Of a stretch of DNA of 64,000 nt, positions 12,001 to 24,296 are shown piece after piece (position 1 is the first letter of the stretch; each line of letters starts with the position of its first letter). The stretch is from Edolisoma coerulescens (lineage: Eukaryota > Chordata > Aves > Passeriformes > Campephagidae): assembly GCA_013397115.1 (NCBI GenBank), contig VWZW01002576.1, positions 124,001 through 188,000 on the forward strand, given 5' to 3'. A model generated the notes under the pieces. It worked only from the letters and a program-made list of their open reading frames with translations. It did not search any database and was not told the DNA's origin. The position numbers and the translations under genes were made by a program.

Positions 12001-15000
12001 TCAGCCCTAAGTTCTGGTACCCTGCTTGCTCAAACTCTACACAGTCAGTTCAATTCTAGGTTCTTGAAGACAACCAACCAGTTTCCACCAAAACAAAACC
12101 AAGCTGTTTCAAATAATTTACTCCAGAGACAGTTACCTACATTTCATTGTGGAGAAGACCGTGCTGCTTTGGTTCTCCTCACCGCGTGTATTCCTCCAAA
12201 ACTATATCACTGTATCTACTCCTTCATAAAATCTATCTTTCCTGCTGTGCTCTAAAGCATGCAGTGCAGACCTTTGGCTCTCATGCTAGGGAAAAAACTA
12301 AACAAACTTCATTTATAGTCTCTAACAATGTTTCAGACATTTTGAATTAGGCAGGAAGCCATACACATACAAATAACCTTGTTTAAGGTGCAACTGTGGG
12401 ACCCAGGGGAGGTCTGGATCTACTTCTAAGCAGTGCTGAGACACTTGCCTTCCAGAGCAATTCCACATTTTTCTCTTCAGAGGCATCATTACTGTACTGC
12501 TGGATTTTGAACTCATGTTGCCATAGCAAACATTGTGCACTGTCTCGTTATTATTTATGCTTTGAAGGCTTCTGTAGGCAATTATTTCAAAACTGAAGTA
12601 TTTGCATTCTTCAGACTGAAAGGATGCTGGGGATCTTTGAATTCATAACCCGGTGTGCGTCAGCTAAATCAGTTCTTGCATTTGACCACTGCAGGGTTAC
12701 GTAGCTTGCCTGGGATGCTCACGTTGGCAAGATATTGGAGGGTCATTTCTAGATGAGAGAGAGGATGGGAACTGGGGCCTCACAGGCCACTTTTGACAAA
12801 GAACATGGCAGGAGCTTTTGTCACTTCGAGTGACAGCAGGAAAGATTGGGGAACGGAACTTCTCAGCTAGTAAAAAAACCCCAAAACACAAAACAAAGGT
12901 ATCCAGTTCAGCATGCACACAAGTCAACCCTCCTTAACTCAGCAAGAGTCAATGAATTTAACAGGAGGTTAAGTACCTAATCAGGTGCATTATCATATGC
13001 TGAATAAACAGGGAAATTCTCTGAATCTAGTAAACCTGCACATATTTTAATGGCAGCAAACAAAAGGGGGGGAGAAGAGGGCTGTGCTTTTAGACTTCCT
13101 AATTTTCTAACTTATACTGTCTAGAAAATGACCACGTTACCTTGTACAGAGCCTCAGGATCTGCCAATTCTTTGTAACAAAAGCATGGAAACGTGTAAAC
13201 ATCAAGTATTTTCACCATCAGGTGTGTTCCTCTCCCCCAAATAGCTCTAATACTGATGATTTTTTCAGTTACTCAATATATGGTGTGTGTACCACAGAAC
13301 AAGTAGAGTGGTCTCCATATTTGAATGAGAGCATAAACTTCACCTGTGTTTTGTTCCTTTAAATTGTGGCATATTGAGCAGGAAAAAAAACTTGGATCCA
13401 CTTATGTGTTGTGTTCCAGGGCCAGACAATACCTTAGAGATGAATACAAAATTGGGAAGCAACACCTTTTTCCCAATTCAGTGTTTTTGAAGGTGGTGTG
13501 ACACTGACATCAGCTTTGAGTACAACCAGTAAATTCTCCACCAAGTAAAAATGAAATCCTATCAGCCTGAATTTACACCATGCATCACAGTAAAATCTTT
13601 TAGATGCCCTTCATTCTTTTCTGGTTTATTTCCAAATTTTACTGGGGTGATTTTTTGACATAAATGGAAGTACAAACCCTATTTTTTATGACTGGATGTG
13701 GTTTAGAAGATGTTGTGATGTTAAAGAACTCTTACATTTTATCTTAAGTTGTTCAGCTGATGATCCTGGCTATTTCTTGAGGGATGTTTGTTACACAGCT
13801 TTGCAAGTGACCCATAAGCATTTGTGTGTGTCTGTTAGGATGTGACATGGTCAAATAAAATTGCATTGACAGCTGCGTACAAATATATTTCTTTGCCTAA
13901 GAATGGATACATAAACGCCTGGGAGAGATCCTTAGTTTCACATTTATTAAAATAATCTAAATTCTTGAAGAATTTTTGTGGGGGAAAAAAAATCTGCCAC
14001 TCACAATCATTTATCTGATTTCTGCACAACTGAGGGTTAGATTTATTTTCTTATTGCATATAATTTCTTGTTAATATTTTAATTTAAAATAAAGATACCC
14101 TTGCAGCAGAAACAGAGTTGTTGGGATTTTTCAAGACCTGGAAAAGCTTTGATGGCACTGTGATTACCTGAGTAACCATAGAAAAATAGACAAATTGAAG
14201 GCTGGTAGACGACAGGAATAAGCAAAGATGGACAAAAAAAATAACTCCTTAGCACTGACAGATTATTTGTTTGCAAAAGAGAAAGCAAGGATACGGGGCA
14301 AAAATACAGTTTTAATAGAAGGTTAGGTGAGTGCACTGCAGCAAGGAATTTGAGTGCAATGCAAAATTGCATATTGTTTCGCTTGGCTTCCACATGCCTT
14401 CCTGCCATGCTAATGAGCAAAATGTCTTTTAAAGATCAACAAAGAAATATGAGTTTGTACCAGAGAATTAGATTTGGACGCAAGGTCATAAAATTTAGGT
14501 CACACAGTCCAGTGCACAGAGCAGTGCTGATAAATTCTGACGGAGGTGGTAATCAGTTAGGATGAAAGGAAAATAAAGAATTAAGGAAAACAACAGTTTT
14601 CACACGGCTGTAGTGCACTAAACAATTTCTATGCTCAGATGCAATACAAATAGCTTGAAAGAAAAGGCAACCTGCAGCGTGATAGCCATTTAGCCAACTG
14701 CTCTGAGAGCTGAAGGGCAATGTTCAGATCCTTTCTGTTTTAATAAATAACACTGGTATGAAAGCTAGGAAAAAGAGGATAATCAGATGAGACCCATATA
14801 GCTTAAAACAAAGAGCTCAGATATAAACTAAGCCATCATGTTGCAGACTGCAGAGTTTTCAGAATTTAGAGGGTGCTGTTTTCCAATATCATGCCAGAGT
14901 CAAAATAAGACTGTCACTAACCAGAAAACACATCTGAACTAAAATCCTGGACATAATCTAATACAATCCTTGCCCTTCTAATATGTTCCTTCCTTGTATG

Positions 15001-18000
15001 ACTCTTCTTCCATCTCCTAGTCCTACAGGCTAGACCCTACAAACTTAAACACGATGTGTAATAGGAATATGATGCAGCATTGCCTAAAGCTGATGAAATG
15101 CTTTCCTGGATTCTGTGAAAAAGCAGAGCCTCAACCAAAATAAATATTAAAAAGCACATCATTTTCAGAATGAAATAACCACATACTCAAGTAATCCTAG
15201 TCTTTTAAGGTAATTCTTGCTAAAAAATCCTTAAGAATAATTGTTTCACGTTAACAAAAGTGGTGTATGAATGAAATTATTTTTTTTTTTGTTTTTCAAG
15301 TCATGTAATGTAAGAAGAGGTTGAGCGCTCACCACTGGCCTGCTGGCAGTGCAGAGAAGCAGAGAGGCTGTGCTGAAGGCAGAGGAGCAGCACATTTGTT
15401 AAAGCCTGAAGTCATATGATTAGAAAACTCAGCATTTTGATAGGGCTTAGCAAGACAAACACCAAGTGCCCTCAATCTGAGACCAGGAGCTTGCTCATTT
15501 TAGGACTGGGTAATGCATTGACTCAGTTTCCTTCCTTGCCAAAACGGATTGAATTGACAGGCTGTATTAAGTGTCTCTTTGGAATTCCTTTTTCCCTAAA
15601 AAGACTAATTACTTTTTATTTAATAGGCTCATATGGAATTACTTACTATTTCCATGATCTACTTTGTTTATACAAAATAGTAGCTTATTTCAAAGTCAAC
15701 ACCATTCAATGTCTATCCCTATTTTCATCAATGTCTAAGTCCCCCAAGGGCTGAATAGCTCCTGTAGTCTTTACCATTCCTTTACAATCCTTTGGGAACC
15801 CTTTTCAAAAACCTATTACAAATGCTTCACTCAGAGGAAAAACTCTGTGTCGTTTGGTTTTGATTTCATTTCGCTATGACCCTTCCAATTTCCACGTGAG
15901 GTTGGTATCTTCTCTGAATGCCCAGGGGTCTCTTACTGTGCCAATGACTAAGATATGCTATCAGTTTGTCTTATATACCCATATGCACTCTGCCAGCATC
16001 ATGAAATAGATCCCCTCCCCCCAGACATCTACATCTTCCAACATCACTTCCTGTCACAAAACTATAGCTTGAACCAGCCTGGCTGCTCCTCAACTTCCAG
16101 TATTCCCAGAATGGATGTGCCTTTTTGTAGCAATAATTTGGTAAACATGCCACAGATCAAGCTGGCAAAAAAACACCCCCATAATAAAAAAAAAAAAAAT
16201 TACATCACTTTCCCCAGGTAAAGACACCCTGAAGTGAGTCAAACATAGGACATTCCCAGAGCCTGGTAACTGGGAAACAGAGGCCAAAAGTTTAAAGGTG
16301 TGTTGTGACAGGCAGTCAGCACTGGCCATAGGAACAGCCAGACTGCTGCCTTGCTCTGCCTTGCTTGTTGCTCAGGGAGTAATTTCTGACAGAAGCAGTG
16401 CTGTGACTCACTGCAGAAGATGCTACTTATCATAACTATGTGTAGGAGACTGAGGATCCAGTCTGAATAAAAAGTCTGATTTGCATCTTTAATGTATGAT
16501 GGTTTATATTTTAAGTTATTAATGAGTATGCTGATCCGAAGAAAGAAATTTGCTAAATATTTAATGTTAAACAAGCTTTGGTTAAACAAACTGGAACAGA
16601 AGAAATTTCTGAAGTTGCAATCACAGCATTTTCAAGCCATGAGTTTATCCATATTCAAATACATATAGGAGATGTTTGGGAATCTAAAGCCACATAATGA
16701 TCTTACATTTTTATAATGCCTTTAAATCAAAAAGATGTCAAAGTATTTAACAAACTGCAGGCGAGGATCATTTCACCTGCAATTAAAACACAGACATGGC
16801 TGCAATGAGTGTTGGAAGTGGTTTAGCAGCACCGGGGATCACTGCACAACAATACAGGAGAAGAATAAAGGCTGCTTCAACTTCAGAGACTCAGCATCAG
16901 TAGGGATTTAATCCTCAAGGTTTATGAATTCATATCAGCATGTCTGCAAATTTAGGTCCCCACACAATTAAAGAAAATACAACCCATAATAAATTAAGCA
17001 GATACAAAGCAACTAATCAAATACACAGAATATTGTGGCTAGCCTATGAGTATATTTTGAGAAGCAGGATGAGACTGAACTCAGTATTTCTTTATTGAAA
17101 TACAGCTTTTTCTCTCAACTGCGAGACAGTGTCTGGGTAACAGACATATTCTGTGGTTCTGGTCATGGTATAAAATAAATAACAATCTCCCAAACAATTA
17201 TGCTTATCAATCATCAACAGCTCGTCTCCCACCCTTTTTTCCCTTCCAAAAAATTGGTTCTTTAGGTTACAAGTCCTGATGGAACAATATCCCTAGGATA
17301 ACAGTGCACATAGAGTACATTGCTCAGTGGCCCTCTGGCCCTGAAGTGCAGGACTAGAGTCCTCACAGTCAGCTGGAAAACCAGGGACAGAAAGGGCAAA
17401 GCCAGGATGGATTTTCACAAACCATTGCTCAGAATGAATTCCACTGGATTTGGTTCAGTATCTAATTTGGTTTGTCCTTTTTCTGTTTGAGGTATTTTTG
17501 ATCTTCACTGATTGGCACTACAGCTCTGTCTTTAAGGCTATGTGGGTTCCTGTTTAAAACCACAAAAACAAACCAACAGCAGTGATGAAGTAAAAGCACC
17601 CACTCCTTCAACCCTTGCCTCAAGTAACACTGATGGGAGACTAAGTGGAAGGCCGTCCCTCATAACACACCCCCAATTCAGTTTTGATTTTGGTCAGCCT
17701 ATTTTTAACTTCATTTAAAAGAGATTCAAGCAGAGCTGCCCCTGCTTCTCAGCACTGCAATCGGACCAGTTCATACATTTCACCCAGTGATGCTCAAACT
17801 GAGAAATGCTGGTACAGTCCCTTGGGCACAGAGCACACCCTTGAACAGGCTTCTGAGAGACACCAGTCCTCACCGGGTTGTAATGTCAGGTTACTGTTTC
17901 TTTTAATGTCTTTCCCAAGAATCCCGAATCTTTCACTCTGTGGTGCACTCTGTCACCTGCTGCAGGAGAACGAAGTCCATGCTCTTGTCTCAGCCCAGCT

Positions 18001-21000
18001 ACCCAAGTGCTGCCTTCGTGGCACTCCCAGGAGAGCTAGATTGGTGAAAAATCAGTCTCTTCAGACTGTATTTCCCATACAGGTGCTCTAAACACTACAT
18101 TTCTGCTTTAAAGAGCAGCCCTAACAGAAATCTGTCCATCTGCACACAGACACTGCCTGGTTCTCAGCTCCTGCCAGTAAAATGCAGATAACAGGGATGT
18201 TCCACACTAAAGTTTTGTGAAGTTAACTCTGGTAGAGAATAGGAATTGCTCAGACACCATAGTAATCATATAGGAGCATAGCGGTAGAGAGAGCCAGCTA
18301 CAGGGTTGTTCTTTCTTCCCAACTGTCCACCTTCCTATTCCAACTGATAATGCTCAGAAATTATAATCCATGAGAAAGGCAGAGAAAGTGGCTACAAAAC
18401 TGGAAACAGGCAGCCCCCATCCTGCCCTGAGATTTATGATTTTATAAGGAATTGGCACTCTGGTCAGCCACCCGAAGATCCAGTGATTCAGAGCTGTTCC
18501 TTAAACCTGACCTCGTAGGAAGCTGGAGTGAAGCATCCTGATGCAGTTTACAATTCAGACAAGTTAGATAAGAGTGAATCAGCCTTTTACTCTGCCTTGC
18601 TGGGAAAGAATAATAAAAAAAACCACATCAACCTACCACACAGTCAAAATGGAAAATTCCTTTCCAGCTGCACACGTGACTTTTGTTTTGGCCTTTATAC
18701 AAGTAAGGAGGGCCACGGTTACGTGCATAATTCCATGAGTCATTTCCAGGTGGCAAAGGCCAGGTCTTTCCTTGCATGGAGCTTTCTCAGGTACATGTGT
18801 GCAGTCACATGTGCACAAATAAACACTTCCAGGTGCTGGAGTGGCATTCATCATTAAAACTCCCAAAGGAGACAAGTAAATTAAAGAGTCCACTTAGCCA
18901 GCCACCACTGGAATTTCACTGGAGGGCTGCTTTTTCATGAATTTAAGGCCTCTGATGGTGATAGATATTGGCTGGGCTGTTTGTAGGATTTTTACAGCTT
19001 TTAATTAGCCAGGTTGCTTTATAAGAACTACTTAAAATCAGTCGTCTGCAGTGATTCTGTAGATGGCATATTAAAATTAAAATTTAATAAGCAAAGCAGT
19101 CAGACCTGAAAAGACCAGCATATTTCCAATCTATCTCAATTGATTTTTGGCTGTAGTTTTGAAAATCACTACCTAACATAACAGGCTGATCACGAACAGG
19201 TCCTCTTCCCACAGCTGAAAGTGTGTGACTTCAAAAAGTGCTTACTGATGTTGGAACTTGATCTTTCAGCAACATTTTTTCAGCGTGTCAGTGATATGGT
19301 ACAATTAGTTCCTCATCAAAAAGAAATACGGCATCTCAGACTTCCAATTTTGCTATTGCAAGGGTTTGATTTAACATCCTGAATACCTAAACACTGTCAG
19401 GCAGCTGGGAGGGAGTACGTTGCATTGAGATCTATCCTTTTTATTAAAAGCATATTGTACCTTAAGGGAAGTATGTTTTTCTATAGGGACTCCTCCACAA
19501 TTTAATTACAGCAGACTATCCTCTCATTTTATGAGATTCATCGGAGCTCAGGAACCACAGTGTGATTTTTATCAGCATATCCTGCCCTGTCAGGGTGGAA
19601 TGGGTAGCTATGCTCTGCTCAGAAAAATAGTATGGTTGGCAAAAATTCTCTGGCCAAACTGCAGAAACGACAGTACACTGTTGCCTCCACAGGGGAACAT
19701 ACATCATCCCACTAACAAACTACTACCCACTAGAAACATCTCAGAAACATGTGCTGGCTGAGGGAATGCAGCACCTCACTATAGCTTTTTTTTTTTCCTA
19801 TACAAGGCAGGCAACCACTCTAAATTTCCAAAGTGGCATTTCATTTTTTTTGGTTTTCTGGGGGGACTATATTTTACAGGAACAGAAACACTGAAGACAC
19901 CCTCAGGAGAACAAGCCATGCTTTTTATGTATTCAGTATGTTCCTTGTTTTTAAATTTGTTTAAGCCCTTTAGTTGCATAACACAATATTCTCATTTTCA
20001 CACAGACACGCACAAAGAGGGTTTAAATATTGCTGGATAAATCAACACAGTTCAGAAATCAAACCACTGCAGTCCTCAACTAAGGACAGAAAACAGACAA
20101 TTTAATCTCAGTAGCACAGCAAAATCTGCATCAAAGTTTGTCATTGCAGAAAATGTGCTTCTACTCATCTACTTCCCCATCTTATGGAAGGGAACTGACT
20201 GCACACTTATGTGAGTCACAAGCTCATTAAGTAGAGTGGGGGAAAAGAGACTGGCTGAGAGTGGTAAGAAAGATTTTGTTAGTGGCATGCTGTTTCAAAC
20301 ACTTGCTAACTAAAAAACGTAATTTTTCTTTTACTGCTGGGCAACACTTTCACTAAAGCAGCAAAAGGCTCCAGAAATGTGAACTGGGGGAATTCAGTGA
20401 AGACTGACAATCTTGGCACCTTGATTGTCTCATGGAGTCCTGATCTGTTCCTTCTAGTTGGTTCTGTTTTTACTCCTCCAAGTAGTCCTCAGTGCCAGCA
20501 TTATCAGAATGTATGAATGTCAGCTACCTTTTCTCTTTAAAACAAATTTCCAACCTACACATTTTTAAGAACAAGAATAAAACACAATTATTATGCAAAC
20601 TAACAATACAGAAATAAAGAGCAAAGACAAAAAAAAACAAACGCCAAAGTATAATTTTTAAGGTATCACTCATGTTTTATGATACCCTCAAGATTCGATA
20701 ATGCTTGGGGTGTGTCAAATTGCTCATTTATTATCTGCCTTATTCTATTGTCAGCTTTTTTTACTGCCAAGTCTTCATCTGGTTGTCATGTGCCAAGGAA
20801 GGATCATATGTCCTTGTTCAAGCACATCACAGCTGACAGATGTTGCTGTCTTCCCAGCGATGGCACACAAGGAAATGCTCTCCCATCCTTGTTTTCCCCA
20901 AATCATGCAGCAGGCTTGCAGGAAGGGCTGCCTCTGCATGCCTTCCTTCTCCATGCTGAGCATCTCTGGCAGCATTTTAAGGAGGAATCAAAAGGAAGAA

Positions 21001-23865
21001 GGGTAAATGTGAGCTCCTCTGAAGCTGCTCTTCTGAAAGAACAGAGGATGCAGGATGTTCCTCTATGGGTAGCCTTGGCATGGACAGTCAACAAGTGCAG
21101 AAGATCCATGGTGGGCTGAGGGAAAACCCTGCTTATCCCCAGGACCATGGAGAATGCATGAAGGGCATAAACAATCCCACTGTCCTTTGGCAATAGGATG
21201 AAGGAATTGTCAAGCTCAGAGGTTGCCGTGACTTCGACAATATATCAGATTAACATTAATTTCACACGTGTATACTTCTCCCAAAGAACATAGACAATGC
21301 CCAAAGGCAATCTGAAAAATTTTAAAGGGATCCTAAAGAAGAAGAGTAATTCCTGCAAGAAGATCTCACAACTTCCTTCCCTGCAGCAATAGCACCACTT
21401 CTCTATATTTTTCCTTGAGGGCTATCTGATCTGGAATCAGGTCTCCAAACAATTAAACTGACAGAGGGAAAAATGATGGGGAAATTGCACACACAAAGAA
21501 AGGGAAACCTTGTATCTGAGCAGCTGTTTTGGCAGCATAGGTGTTGAGCCACAGGCTACTCTCAGTGAGGCCTGTGACATGGGATTTCTCTGGGCAAAGA
21601 CCATGAAACGATTCATAATTTAAACTTGCATTATTAAAAAGGGGCTCTGTCTCTTTTGCAAGATATTTGTGTCTGTCAGTTATTCTCTTGATTTTACAAG
21701 GTACTGGCCCTAGTTGGAGGCCAAGTTATTAAAAAATAATCTTCTTTGTTGTTGTAGTTATTGAACTGATGCTATCAAAAGGACTCTATGATTTATAGCA
21801 TGTGTCTCAAGGGAGGCTTTAGTCCATTTTTTTTACTCTCCTCTTGATATACATTTAAATTTGCCACTCAGTAAGATTCCATTTCTCTCTTTCCCTGTGT
21901 GAGTGCAGATTCTTAGGCTACTCTAGCATTCACCCTACTCTCAAGTGAAGATGAGTTTAGGCTGTGGTACATCTTTCTTTCCTGTTTGGAATTTTCTAAA
22001 ATCATTCTCACAATCAGCACTTTGGCAACACCACTTCAACCTGGAAACGCTTACATAAAAACTGCATGGCTGGTTACACAACATTCTGTGCTTTCTGAAG
22101 CTTTGGAAGCAACATTTGAATGCTCCTGGAAGTTACTGTGCCTTGTTCCCCTTTGCCACTTCCTATGGGAAGGTCACATGCAGCATGTAGGGGAGAACAG
22201 CTGTGCTGGCACCGACTGCTCCAGGGTCTGCAACTGGAAACAGAACGACAAATGCTATTGGAACTGGACAGGTTTATTAGCCAGAGTGCCTGTTACAGCT
22301 CCTTGAGTTTTGGGACCCTAATTACTATCTTTGCATGGTACCAGCCAACACGCTGGCTTTTTAAAGCTTGCTCAGACGTGCAGTGCAAGGCTGTTGAGAT
22401 GTCCAAGGAACCTCAAACACACACTCTGGATGTCCTCAGCCTTGACGTGGAAGGGACTCAACTCTTTACAACCAACCCCCAGTCTGCACTTGAGAGCACA
22501 GCAGGATTTTAAGTCAGATCAGGACCTGAAACACCTGCAGCTTCAACTCTTGCAGACCTCCACTTTGTTCAGCACACACCAGGCAGAGCAGCTCTGGATA
22601 CATAGTTGAAAAAACAAACAAAAAGTTTTAAACTTTTCCAGGAGCACTGCATTTTGAGGAGTAGAGGAACATGTGCAGGAACTCAGAGAGAGTTGCTGTC
22701 TCACACAGACACAGGCAGATAAGAGTTAGGGGTCTCCTGAACTCCTCTGGGCACAGAGAAAAGGCTGCCCAGAGAACTGGTGATTAACAGCATTTTTCTC
22801 CCCTCCTGGCTCCTGGTTTCTGATGAGTTCCTGTACCTGGGGAGCTGTTGCCTTTCCTAATAAAAGCTGGCATGTGCTCCTGTGCGAGGCTGAGGTTCTT
22901 ATTAAACTGGTAATTATGCCCTCTCCCCTTTCCCCTGACTGGAAGCACGGCTATTTGGCAATGGAGTGCACCCTGATACAGGTCTACACGGACATGGAAT
23001 ATTCACGCTCAGTGCAGAGAAGCATTTACTTCCAGGCAGTGGCTCCTCTGATCCAGTTCCTGTCACTTAGAATGATTCAAATAACTTCTTATACTGACAT
23101 TTCTCTCCTCTGATGAAAAGTGGGGTCTAGAAAACTAGCACAGATCTAGATACTGTAGAAATCTGCAATTTGATGAGGTGAAACCTTAATCGCCCCAAGC
23201 TTCCTACATAGACAGTAGAAAAAGTCATGCATCTTAAAAGGGTTTCTAAGTTAGGCTCATGCACTGCCAAGCACAGCTAAATATTTCTATGGGAGGAAAT
23301 AATCCAAGCCAATGGAAAAAAAAATGCAAAAATAATCTTTTTGGAAGGAAAACAGAAAAAAAGCATTACAGAAAGAAGTATTACAAAAAGAAAAAATACT
23401 GCAAAACTAACAGAGCACTGTTAGTGCTGAGCCTTAGGAAGTCCCTCAGAAAACATTTTTCAAAGAATTCTTGTGCCTTTGCCCTAGCCCCGTATCTCTT
23501 AAAGTGTTACTGACTTAAAGACAAGCCCAAGATATCAGCATGAAAAGAAATCTCAGCAGCTCTTGAGGCATCAACAATTAACCCTGTATACTATTGGGTT
23601 CAGAATTTCAAGATCAATTATCTTGACTAGAAATAACTGACTCCTCCTGAAGATTTGTTTTTTAATCTATTTTACAGTACTTGAAAATGCAGTGATACTG
23701 TGTAAAGCAGGGACCAAAACTTTTATCTCTTTTCTATCATGGAATGCCTAACAAACAGGCTGTACATGTCATTCTCTTTTTCTCTGCTGTCTAAGAAACC
23801 TTACAGTCTTTTCTGAAAATTGGAACAACCTCACCATGAAGAGTGTAGTGTGATTTTTTTTCCAG

Positions 23866-24002
23866 AACGGCCTGTAATTGACTCTCCTCAAGGAGATGGG
23901 AAATACAGAATTGAATTTGTTCAGGCTGAAACAGAATTGAAATTCGTCTACAAAGAAGAAAAAGCTCGGAAAGAGGTTTCCCAGCTTTCTTTGCTCGGGT
24001 AG
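23866..24002 (+). other. Candidate coding exon of an unknown gene, ending in a stop
   Basis: A T-rich stretch ending TTTTTTTTCCAG (ending at 23865) is a good splice acceptor. After it the frame stays open for 44 codons to a TAG at 24000-24002. In that frame the peptide is of mixed composition and protein-like, for example GDGKYRIEFVQAETELKF followed by a basic and acidic helix-like stretch. The block would start with the last two bases of a codon and be a terminal coding exon. I do not recognise the protein. No partner exon was identified and no clear AATAAA lies close downstream. The minus strand is also open here, so a chance open frame cannot be excluded. Confidence 0.25.
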
Positions 24003-24237
24003 TGCTGGCTGCAGCAAGTTACACCATCACTGGCAGTGCTCACCCCCAGCTCTAGGTAGATCTGCAAAAAGGCAAAGAGAAGACCTTTGCTGCCTTCTTC
24101 TCTCCTTCCTACCTCACTTCTTCACACTTCCTTCTGGGATATCCTCTCTCCCTCCTATTACACCTCAGTGGGGCCCCAAGCTCACACCACCTCCTGAGCT
24201 CAACCTACTGCCATCCTCCTGGAAGGGATCCCAGAAG

Positions 24238-24296
24238 CTGCACTTCGATGATCCCCATGGGTCCCTTCCAACTCAGGATGTTCCATGATTCTGTGA
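24238..24296 (+). mobile_element. CR1 LINE 3' end fragment
   Basis: The sequence reads in CR1 sense: a 'GATGATCCCCATGGGTCCC' block, then TTCCAACTCAGGATGTTCC, then the 8-mer tail ATGATTCTGTGA. Only about 60 bp of the 3' end is clear, so this copy is strongly 5'-truncated, as is usual for CR1. The same block in the same sense is seen at 61441-61644. Confidence 0.85.

Larger units (their letters stand above)
6196..23865. other. Long unique noncoding stretch, no gene recognised with confidence
   Basis: About 17.7 kb of AT-rich sequence without a recognisable CR1, LTR or known protein. It contains A/C-rich islands at 6781-6834 and 9041-9091. The part at about 6370-6600 is rich in ATTA/TAAT homeodomain-type cores and lacks repeats, so it could be a conserved noncoding element, but this cannot be told without an alignment. 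Several minus-strand open blocks between 7830 and 12866 have splice-like borders and are treated separately. Confidence 0.5.
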
